A DNA stretch of 10,172 nucleotides. Source: Bacillota bacterium. Lineage in GTDB: Bacteria; Bacillota; Clostridia; Lachnospirales; Lachnospiraceae. The stretch is from positions 1-10,172 of the forward strand of contig JAEZHX010000112.1 of the NCBI GenBank assembly GCA_023436765.1, written 5' to 3'. Shown here piece by piece: positions 1-5,603 of this stretch (position 1 is its first letter; each line of letters opens with the position of its first letter). Below the pieces are notes generated by a model, which was not told where the DNA came from, searched no databases, and saw nothing but the letters and a program-made list of their open reading frames with translations. Position numbers and translations under genes: made by a program.

Positions 1-124
1 TTCTAAGCATCTCCGAATATAAGCCTCCGTCTCCTGCGCGGCTGATGTCCTCAAAAAATATACCGTATAAATCCGGTGCCGTGTCAAAGCGTTTCTGTTT
101 TGTTTTTACATTGATCCTGCTCAT
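1..124 (-). CDS. Alpha-L-arabinofuranosidase (GH51 type), N-terminal fragment
   Basis: This is a partial gene that runs off the left edge; only the first 41 residues are present. After a short basic start (MSRINVKTKQKRF) comes LYGIFFEDISRAGDGGLYSEM, which is split here as LYGIFFEDIS and RAGDGGLYSEM. This closely matches the well-known N-terminal signature of GH51 arabinofuranosidases (YGxFFEDINxAxDGGLYAE), in which the FFED and DGGLY residues shape the active-site end of the barrel. Family members release L-arabinose from arabinoxylan and arabinan side chains, inside the cell or secreted. No signal peptide is seen, so a cytoplasmic enzyme or one acting on imported oligosaccharides is likely. 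The start is set by a GAGGGG ribosome binding site 6 to 7 bases upstream of the ATG. The family call is fairly secure; exact substrate cannot be told from this fragment. Confidence 0.8.
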   Translation of the reverse strand, partial: MSRINVKTKQKRFDTAPDLYGIFFEDISRAGDGGLYSEMLR

Positions 125-242
125 TAACTACCCCTCTGTTCTAATATATATAATGTTGTCTTTATGTAAGTCTGGTATTGCCATTTCTCAATGTATTTTC
201 TTAATTCTAACAGCTTTTTATCAAAAGATTTAACATAAGTAT

Positions 243-272
243 ACTATACAGCAAATCCGATAAACTAGACAA
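243..272 (-). promoter_or_regulatory. Putative sigma-A promoter of the GH51 gene
   Basis: On the minus strand a TTGTCT -35 box (267-272) and a TATAGT -10 box (243-248) are separated by 18 bases. They lie about 120 bases before the arabinofuranosidase start and imply a leader of roughly 110 bases. Match to consensus is 4/6 and 5/6. Assignment is inferred from sequence only. Confidence 0.4.
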
Positions 273-379
273 TGTACTAAAAATGCTCCTTTTCAGGTCT
301 TTTCGTTCTTTTGTTGGCATTCAATAAATAATTATATGGAATGTAATAAATATTGATATATTACACTATCTTATACATT

Positions 380-400
380 ATAAACATAATGAGAAGTTTA
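380..400 (+). repeat. Accessory-region repeat, copy A
   Basis: This 21-base copy (ATAAACATAATGAGAAGTTT followed by A) of the shared motif lies just beyond the 3' end of the GNAT gene. It matches the consensus ATAAACATAATGGGAAGTTT at 19 of 20 bases. A short hairpin (GGAAG 417-421 with CTTCC 430-434) follows. Together with copies B, C and D it brackets the accessory genes. Confidence 0.55.
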
Positions 401-448
401 GAATTCCTTACAAATTGGAAGTTGCTTGTCTTCCGATACTTTAATATC

Positions 449-901
449 TTACTTTACATCTATTCTATATATTCTGGAATCCTCTCCATGCATATCTTTC
501 ATTATTTGACAGAATGAATATCCGTACTTTTCATATAATCCTGTCTCACCGGTCGAAATATAAATATGTCTAGCTCCATCACTTTTGGCAGTTACATATG
601 CGAACTCTAAAAGGATTCCCATATATCTATTCCCCCTATATTGAGGAAAAGTATATACAAATCCTATCCAAGGATTAAGCTCGGTGTCTCTCACATCATC
701 AACCTCAGCTAAAGTACAGAATGACACTAACTGCTGCTTACTTGTAAGCAAAAATACTTTCGTTGTCTCTCCACATAACTCCTTTAACTTATCATTACTT
801 AATAAGTCATACAAATATTGTCCTGCTCCCCAGTCGCTCTTTTTAATCTGATTTAACCAATATTCTTTATCTTCTAAGTTATAAAACTCTTTAACTTCCA
901 T
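449..901 (-). CDS. GNAT-family N-acetyltransferase
   Basis: This 150-residue protein has the size and layout of a single-domain GNAT acetyltransferase, which moves an acetyl group from acetyl-CoA to an amine; its own substrate is unknown. The acetyl-CoA-binding motif A is at residues 86-95 (PQYRGNRYMG, the Q/RxxGxG/A type), followed by a helix, and motif B-like GLYEKYGYSF is at 121-130. The N-terminal part (1-60) is variable as usual for substrate-binding segments. The start has an AAGGAG ribosome binding site 5 to 6 bases upstream. It is the last of four same-strand accessory genes and is bracketed by repeat copies A (downstream) and B (upstream), which suggests it travels as a unit. Such GNATs can acetylate antibiotics, polyamines or protein N-termini; nothing here decides which. 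Confidence 0.8.
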   Translation of the reverse strand: MEVKEFYNLEDKEYWLNQIKKSDWGAGQYLYDLLSNDKLKELCGETTKVFLLTSKQQLVSFCTLAEVDDVRDTELNPWIGFVYTFPQYRGNRYMGILLEFAYVTAKSDGARHIYISTGETGLYEKYGYSFCQIMKDMHGEDSRIYRIDVK

Positions 902-946
902 TTTGTCTCCTTCATTTTATGTAATAATTGCTTCGCAACGCTATTG

Positions 947-974
947 ATTATAAGCCTATTATCTTTCCATTCAC
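947..974 (-). promoter_or_regulatory. Possible promoter of the GNAT gene
   Basis: A perfect TATAAT -10 box (947-952, minus strand) lies about 45 bases upstream of the GNAT start. The best -35 at suitable spacing is GTGAAT (969-974, 16-base spacer), only 3/6 to consensus. The -10 is good and the -35 weak, so this is a tentative call. If real, the GNAT gene has its own promoter, unlike typical promoterless integron cassettes. Confidence 0.3.
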
Positions 975-982
975 ATACACTA

Positions 983-1003
983 ATAAACGTAATGGGAAGT
1001 TTC
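983..1003 (+). repeat. Accessory-region repeat, copy B
   Basis: The copy reads ATAAACGTAATGGGAAGTTT then C, matching the consensus at 19 of 20 bases. It lies between the broken serine hydrolase gene and the GNAT gene. It is followed directly by CAAACCTTAT, giving a small near-palindrome around GAAGTTTCAAACCTT. Confidence 0.55.
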
Positions 1004-1033
1004 AAACCTTATAAAAATATCTGGTCATAAGTA

Positions 1034-1826
1034 CTATTTGCTTCTTAGTCCCGAAAACATGGAATCCAATAATGGATAAGTATTGATTTCTGTGTTACCT
1101 AAAGCTGATGCTGTTAAATTTTGCTTAGGGAAATATGCCGTGAAAAAGTCCACGCCAAAATCGCCGCCTACCGCATAAAAAGCTGAAACTCTACCGTAAT
1201 CAAAACGATATACGCCCAAACCGTAACTCTTGCCTTCACTTCTCGCAACCTGTGGTTTTAAAAAGGTTTGTAGCATAGTCTCTGATAAGACACGGCCAGC
1301 AAATAACGAACGCCAGAGTATATCTAGATCTTGAGCGCAAGTATACAGGCCACCATCTGAACCGCCTAAAATAGGAAGACTGAAAATATTGGTACGTAAA
1401 TGGCCAGATGCTACATCGCCTATATACCCAAGGGCTGTATTTGCAGGAAGGGCATCCATACGGTAAAAGCCGGTATGTTTAAGTCCCAAGGAAAGGATAA
1501 TTTCATCTGTCACAAACTGTTGATACGACTTTCCACTTAAAGCTTCAATAACCAGACCAAGCATGATAAATCCCTCGTTAGAGTAACCAAATCGCTCGCC
1601 AGGCTCAAATTCCAACATCAATCAGCTTGCACACAGCTAACGCGGTAAACAACTTTGTACCGGATGCGATTCCAAAAGAAGTATCCCTGTTGTTAGGTAG
1701 TTCTTCGCTTCTGTTGCGAAAACCAATGCATTTTTCAAAGATGACACCCTTCTCGTCACTTACAGAAAAAACACCGGAGAATATTCCTGCATCGTTCCAG
1801 AAGTTCCAAACCTTATCAATGTCCAT
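1034..1826 (-). pseudogene. Beta-lactamase-family serine hydrolase, broken by an internal out-of-frame deletion
   Basis: Two overlapping minus-strand reading frames make up one decayed gene. The first (1826 down to 1605) starts well, with GGAGG about 10 bases before the ATG, and carries the catalytic SxxK motif (SGTK, residues 55-58) followed by the usual helix ending KLIDVG. The second (about 1621 down to 1034) begins LEFEPGERFGYSNEGF, containing the YxN motif, and runs to a normal family C-terminus with GGDFGVDFFTAYFPK near the third active-site box. In class C-like enzymes SxxK and YxN are some 80 to 90 residues apart; here they are only about 26 codons apart and in different frames. Roughly 60 codons, including the usual HTSG loop, appear lost at a junction near 1605-1621, leaving a frameshift. 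Intact relatives are penicillin-binding-like hydrolases or esterases of uncertain substrate. It is very probably inactive; the pseudogene call would fail if a sequencing error plus a natural short variant explained it. Confidence 0.8.
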
Positions 1827-1890
1827 ATGTATGTTGCCTCCGTTTCATTACACTTGGGTGTGGTTGTCTTAGGGTCTGCTTCTATCCGGC

Positions 1891-2481
1891 TCATTCGTAT
1901 GCGTCCGTTATGACAGTAGGTAATTCTATTAAATTGGAATTTGTCGGTGAATTTATCTCAAGTATATTCAAATAGTAGTTGTAAATCAAACCAAGAATCT
2001 CCTTCACGGGCAGTGTCGCATTTATCTCCAATACTGGGCAAGTGAGCGAATTTGCTTGTTGTTTTATATCCTCTGCAGAACGTGATGCAACCATATCCCG
2101 GAATTGTTTTTGAGATTCATACATATCTCCCCCCTCTAAAACCCTATTTCCAAATCGAGTTAATTCACGTTGTTTTATTCGTTCTAATCTCACTTGAAGT
2201 GGAGCATAAAGAAGAACCGCTAGCTTATACGTAGAAACAATCTCGGAACCCCAATTACACCCAACAGATGATAGTACATAGTTGTGATAGATTTTTATAT
2301 CATCAAGCATTAACTGCTTAACCTCTTCGCGAGTTCGACTTTTGGTATATGGTATATTAGAATAAAGAAAATAATAGTCTTCTACATCCATATGCCTATA
2401 GTTTAATAAGTCTGCAAGTTCGTGGCAAATAGTTGATTTGCCACTCCCGTTCAGTCCCATAATAATTATTCCATTTAGCAT
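1891..2481 (-). CDS. P-loop NTPase / small kinase-like protein (AAA family)
   Basis: This 196-residue protein begins with a strand and a clear Walker A P-loop, GLNGSGKST (residues 9-17), so it binds and probably hydrolyses ATP or phosphorylates a small molecule. MDVEDYYF (31-38) sits where shikimate- and adenylate-kinase-like enzymes have their substrate-binding acidic residue. A region rich in Arg (VRLERIKQRELTRFGNR, 97-113) resembles a lid with phosphate-contacting arginines. The substrate is unknown; small proteins of this type are common orphan genes in Firmicutes. The ATG is supported by GGGAG about 9 bases upstream. It is separated by 64 bases from the broken serine hydrolase downstream, with no repeat copy between them, so these two may form one unit. 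The last 20 or so residues are Asn/Ser/Pro-rich and probably disordered. Confidence 0.75.
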   Translation of the reverse strand: MLNGIIIMGLNGSGKSTICHELADLLNYRHMDVEDYYFLYSNIPYTKSRTREEVKQLMLDDIKIYHNYVLSSVGCNWGSEIVSTYKLAVLLYAPLQVRLERIKQRELTRFGNRVLEGGDMYESQKQFRDMVASRSAEDIKQQANSLTCPVLEINATLPVKEILGLIYNYYLNILEINSPTNSNLIELPTVITDAYE

Positions 2482-2533
2482 TATCGAAATCTCCCTAGAA
2501 ATATATAAATTAAATGCTTAGGTACCAAGCTTT

Positions 2534-2581
2534 GCTTCATAAACAAAATGTGAATTTCACTTTTGGGGAAGGTTATGAAGC
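2534..2581 (+). repeat. Accessory-region repeat copy C within a nested hairpin
   Basis: Copy C of the motif (2539-2559, ATAAACAAAATGTGAATTTC...) is the most divergent of the direct copies. It lies inside a perfect 9-bp inverted repeat, GCTTCATAA (2534-2542) with TTATGAAGC (2573-2581). Inside this is a second palindrome, GTGAA-T-TTCAC (2550-2560). The nested, unevenly spaced arms recall the folded form of integron attC sites, and AAC and GTT sit at the inner edges of the outer arms, but the full attC consensus (RYYYAAC / GTTRRRY) is not met. It lies between the NUDIX gene and the kinase-like gene. Confidence 0.5.
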
Positions 2582-2638
2582 ACATCATGTAAATTTTAAG
2601 TTAATTCCGTGTATACCTCGCTCTACCCAAAAAACTGT

Positions 2639-3157
2639 TTATACATTTTCAAAAAGCTCGTCTATGTACGGATAAGCATCTTGTGGTGGAATAAAGTATC
2701 CATCGTCAATCATTTGCTTAATTTTCTCTTTACTTGCCCAAATAGCATCACAAGTCTCCTCTGGCTGAAGAACAACAGTAGCAATATCAAAATCCTGTCG
2801 AAATACCCAAACATCTATAAAAACAGTTCCTTCATCATTTTTTCGCGGTTCTTTATAACGCTTAAAAAATTGTCCATTCTTAAGATCAAGTATTATACCA
2901 ATTTCTTCACTTGTTTCCTTTTGTGCAGTTTCAAGGCTATTATCACCAGCAACGGCCGCACCGCCTGTTGTTTGCCATAATCCACTCCACCACCCACTAT
3001 CATTTGTTCTGCGTGAAATAAGAAACTCATTTTTACTATTTTTTATCCAAACATGAATTACGAGGTGGCATTCACCCCTATTCAATTGATTACCACGCTC
3101 ACACAACCGTCCTGTCTTATTACCATTTTCATCTAATATATCCCACAGTTCTGGCAT
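2639..3157 (-). CDS. NUDIX hydrolase
   Basis: This is a 172-residue NUDIX-fold protein, a family that cleaves a nucleoside diphosphate linked to another moiety, or acts on isoprenyl diphosphates. The opening MPELWDILDENGNKTGR and the GECHLVIHVWI segment resemble the isopentenyl-diphosphate isomerase-like branch (YfcD type). The NUDIX box runs from about residue 66 to 88 (G-x5-D-x7-KETSEEIGI): the metal-binding E-E pair is kept, while the canonical R of REUxEE is K and the first E is D. Function is probably still possible but the substrate is open. The start is placed at 3157, because GGAGG lies 7 bases upstream, rather than at an in-frame ATG at 3181 that has no ribosome binding site. It is the first gene of the minus-strand accessory run, with repeat C downstream and repeat D upstream. 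Confidence 0.85.
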   Translation of the reverse strand: MPELWDILDENGNKTGRLCERGNQLNRGECHLVIHVWIKNSKNEFLISRRTNDSGWWSGLWQTTGGAAVAGDNSLETAQKETSEEIGIILDLKNGQFFKRYKEPRKNDEGTVFIDVWVFRQDFDIATVVLQPEETCDAIWASKEKIKQMIDDGYFIPPQDAYPYIDELFENV

Positions 3158-3236
3158 TCCAACACCTCCAACGCAGATCATAGCTAATCTTTAGTACGCA
3201 TACTGATTTACCTGTTTTATAGTTTTCATAAACATC

Positions 3237-3359
3237 ATAAACATAATGGGTAGTTCATAGTAATCAAAGAACTACCAGAATTATATCATCCAGGATCATT
3301 GCATCTTTTAGTACCGAAAGGTATTTCCAACTTACTACGGAACTTCCCAGTATTGCTAT
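3237..3359. repeat. Small element with terminal inverted repeats (copies D and E)
   Basis: Copy D of the motif (3237-3257, plus strand, ATAAACATAATGGGTAGTTC...) faces a degenerate inverted copy E (3339-3359, minus strand, with the core TGGGAAGTT intact). The 14-base ends 3243-3256 and 3340-3353 are inverted repeats of each other at 12 of 14 positions, so the 120-bp segment looks like a unit. Inside it, D forms a perfect 8-bp hairpin GGTAGTTC (3249-3256) with GAACTACC (3269-3276), extended by ATAAT (3243-3247) with ATTAT (3280-3284). A second small hairpin, TACC-GAAA-GGTA, is at 3312-3323. It could be a recombination site, a miniature mobile element, or a remnant. No transposase or recombinase is present nearby. 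Confidence 0.5.
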
Positions 3360-3511
3360 AATATGTAGTTAATTATCTTCTCTATTGCTTCTATATATTT
3401 TGATATAATTCTATTTCACCCATATTTTACTACCGTTCTCGACAAAATGAAACATTTATTTCCTACTTAATCTAATTAATCTCTTCTCTATCGTTAAAAA
3501 GACATTGTTAC

Positions 3512-3550
3512 AAAAAAGAGCAACCACTTTTATTAAAATGGTTACTCTTT
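3512..3550 (-). terminator. Intrinsic terminator of glmS
   Basis: On the minus strand a stem AAAGAGTAACCA (3539-3550) pairs with TGGTTGCTCTTT (3515-3526), with one G-U pair and a 12-base loop, followed by a run of six U residues. It lies about 50 bases after the glmS stop. The plus strand lacks a U-run after the stem, so it works in one direction only. It separates glmS from the accessory genes. Confidence 0.9.
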
Positions 3551-3599
3551 CCTAGTTCACTATTTATTTCGTCTCAAAACATATATTGCCTATCTGCCT

Positions 3600-5429
3600 C
3601 TACTCCACCGTTACCGACTTCGCCAGATTTCTCGGTTTATCGAGGTCGATGCCCTTACCTACAGCTACATAATAGGATAACAGCTGAAGCGGAATTACTG
3701 CCAGTGAAGTGGTGAAATGCTGGTCTGTGACCGGAATCTTAATCAGCATATTACATACCTTAGCCGCATCCTCATAGCCCTCATTAACCACTGCCAGAAC
3801 CTGTGCCCCTCTGGACTGGACCTCTACGATATTGCTGATGGTCTTCTTATATAATTCCTCCTGCGTGAGCAATGCTGTAACCAATGTCCCCTCTTCAATG
3901 AGAGCAATCGGACCATGCTTTAACTCTCCTGCCGGGTATGCCTCGGAATGGATATAGGAGATCTCCTTCAGCTTCAGTGATCCCTCCAATGCCGTTGCAT
4001 AATCAATGCCTCGACCAATGAAGAAGCAATCCTTCACTGCTACGAATTTGGAGGCAATATATTGAATCTCTGGAACACTATTGTCTAATATTTGCTGGAT
4101 CTGATTCGGTAATTCCTGAAGCTTCTTTAAGAGCTCATCAAAGGTATCTTGCTTCAACGCACCGCGAACCTTGCCGAAATGCAACGCTAACAGGTACAAT
4201 GCTGACAGCTGGGTGGAATATGCCTTCGTCGTTGCTACAGCGATTTCCGGGCCTGCCCAGGTGTACATGACATTATCTGCTTCTCTGGCGATGGAGCTGC
4301 CAACCACATTGATGATTCCCAGTACCTTGCAGCCCTGGCGCTTTGCTTCGCGCAGTGCAGCGAGAGAATCGGCGGTTTCACCGGACTGGCTGATGATAAT
4401 GGTCAGACTATCCTCCATCAGGAGCGGATTGCGGTAACGGAATTCGGAAGCCAGATCCACTTCTACCGGAATCTTTGCCAGATCTTCTATTACGTATTTA
4501 CCGGTGACTCCGGTATGAGAAGCGGAGCCGCAGGCTACGATGAAGATCTTCTTCAGCTTCCTAATCTCCTCTTCACTCATATGGAGCTCATCGATGACGA
4601 TATCCTTCTCTCTGATTCTCGGACGAAGGGTGTCTCTTACTGCCTTCGGCTGCTCGAAGATCTCCTTCAGCATGAAGTGCTCATAGCCACCCTTCTCTGC
4701 TGCCGTGATATCCCACTCCACCGTTGACATGACCTTCTCCACCGGTTCCAGATCAGAATTATAGAACTGAACCGACTCCCTGGTTAAACGTACGATCTCA
4801 CCATTCTCGATATAATATACATTTCTGGTATGCTTTAAAATTGCCGGAACATCCGAAGCAATATAATTTCCTTCCTCTGACACACCTACAATTAATGGAC
4901 TGTCCTTCCGAACTGCATAGAATTCGTCGGGTTGATCCTTGAAAATGATGCCCAGTGCATAGGAACCCTCCATCTTCGACATAACCTTGGCGATGGCAGC
5001 CATTGCATCCCCGTCATAATAATGATCCAGCAGCTGGACCACTACCTCGGTATCCGTCTCACTTTGGAATTGATAGCCCTTATCCATTAAGCTCTTCTTA
5101 ATCTTAAGGTAATTCTCTATAATCCCGTTATGTACGACTGCAATGGATTCGTTCGTGTTAAAATGAGGATGGGAGTTCATGTCGGAGGGTGCTCCGTGGG
5201 TCGCCCACCTGGTATGTCCTATCCCTAAGGTCCCTGTCAGTGTCTCGCCGCCCTTCGTCAGGTCACTGAGAATCCTTAACCTTCCCTTACACTTCGTAAC
5301 ATGTATTTTAGACCCATCATTTACTGCCAGACCTGCTGAATCATAGCCCCTGTATTCCAGCTTAGATAGTCCCTCCAACAGAATGGGTGCCGCCTGTTTC
5401 CCGCCAATATAGCCGACAATTCCGCACAT
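3600..5429 (-). CDS. glmS: Glutamine--fructose-6-phosphate aminotransferase (isomerizing)
   Basis: GlmS makes glucosamine-6-phosphate from fructose-6-phosphate and glutamine, the first step towards UDP-N-acetylglucosamine for peptidoglycan; it works as a cytoplasmic dimer. The 609-residue length is typical. The N-terminal glutaminase domain (about 1-220) begins MCGIVGYIGG, with Cys2 as the nucleophile after Met removal, and has RGYDSAG (27-33), GHTRWATHG (71-79) and HNG (100-102). The first SIS domain has CGSASHTG (300-307) and SQSGETADS (347-355); the second has EGSLKLKEISYIHSEAYP and AGELKHGP (482-507) with the isomerase Glu489. The tail DLDKPRNLAKSVTVE (595-609) carries the Schiff-base lysine Lys604. 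All key residues are present, so it should be active. AAGGAG lies 8 bases before the ATG. It follows topB on the same strand by 174 bases with a promoter in the gap. No glmS ribozyme is visible in that gap. Confidence 0.98.
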   Translation of the reverse strand: MCGIVGYIGGKQAAPILLEGLSKLEYRGYDSAGLAVNDGSKIHVTKCKGRLRILSDLTKGGETLTGTLGIGHTRWATHGAPSDMNSHPHFNTNESIAVVHNGIIENYLKIKKSLMDKGYQFQSETDTEVVVQLLDHYYDGDAMAAIAKVMSKMEGSYALGIIFKDQPDEFYAVRKDSPLIVGVSEEGNYIASDVPAILKHTRNVYYIENGEIVRLTRESVQFYNSDLEPVEKVMSTVEWDITAAEKGGYEHFMLKEIFEQPKAVRDTLRPRIREKDIVIDELHMSEEEIRKLKKIFIVACGSASHTGVTGKYVIEDLAKIPVEVDLASEFRYRNPLLMEDSLTIIISQSGETADSLAALREAKRQGCKVLGIINVVGSSIAREADNVMYTWAGPEIAVATTKAYSTQLSALYLLALHFGKVRGALKQDTFDELLKKLQELPNQIQQILDNSVPEIQYIASKFVAVKDCFFIGRGIDYATALEGSLKLKEISYIHSEAYPAGELKHGPIALIEEGTLVTALLTQEELYKKTISNIVEVQSRGAQVLAVVNEGYEDAAKVCNMLIKIPVTDQHFTTSLAVIPLQLLSYYVAVGKGIDLDKPRNLAKSVTVE

Positions 5430-5521
5430 AACTTTTTCTCCTTTTTCTAATTATTCATACCCTTTATCGTATTCCCGATGCACAGGAAAATAAACTTGTT
5501 TCATTCACATCTTTTGCCGAT

Positions 5522-5550
5522 ATATTATCACATTCTATACATCTTGTCAC
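5522..5550 (-). promoter_or_regulatory. Putative glmS promoter
   Basis: In the topB-glmS gap, on the minus strand, GTGACA (5545-5550, 5/6 to consensus) is 17 bases from TAATAT (5522-5527). An overlapping extended -10, TGTGATAAT (5524-5532), fits with 15-base spacing. Either would give a leader of roughly 85 to 90 bases before glmS. No terminator follows topB, so read-through from topB is also possible. Confidence 0.45.
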
Positions 5551-5603
5551 TAAAATATCATAGGAAAATATACTCCCCGAATAGCAATCATATCCCCCAT
5601 CAA

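Larger units (their letters stand above)
125..448. other. Intergenic region between GNAT gene and GH51 gene
   Basis: This 324-base AT-rich stretch holds the ribosome binding site and putative promoter of the GH51 gene (minus strand, up to about 272) and one copy of the accessory-region repeat (380-400), with a small hairpin GGAAG/CTTCC at 417-434. I see no convincing intrinsic terminator for the GNAT gene: the 417-434 hairpin is short and is not followed by a U-run on the minus strand. No convincing small gene is seen. Confidence 0.6.
3158..3599. other. Intergenic region between glmS and the accessory genes
   Basis: This 442-base gap contains the ribosome binding site of the NUDIX gene, the repeat element bounded by copies D and E (3237-3359), an AT-rich stretch of about 150 bases in which I see nothing specific, and the glmS terminator (3512-3550). 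No coding region is supported. No promoter for the NUDIX gene is convincing. Confidence 0.6.

Noticed and set aside
45..233. Plus-strand open reading frame of 62 codons
   Set aside because: It overlaps the GH51 start on the opposite strand, has no convincing ribosome binding site, and its sequence resembles nothing known.
2500..2528. Promoter TTGGTA-17-TATATT before the P-loop kinase gene (minus strand)
   Set aside because: The boxes look fair, but transcription would start within the ribosome binding site, so it could not yield a normally translated message for this start.
380..3359. Classical integron with attC sites
   Set aside because: None of the repeat copies meets the RYYYAAC/GTTRRRY core pair, there is no integrase gene, and the GNAT gene may have its own promoter.
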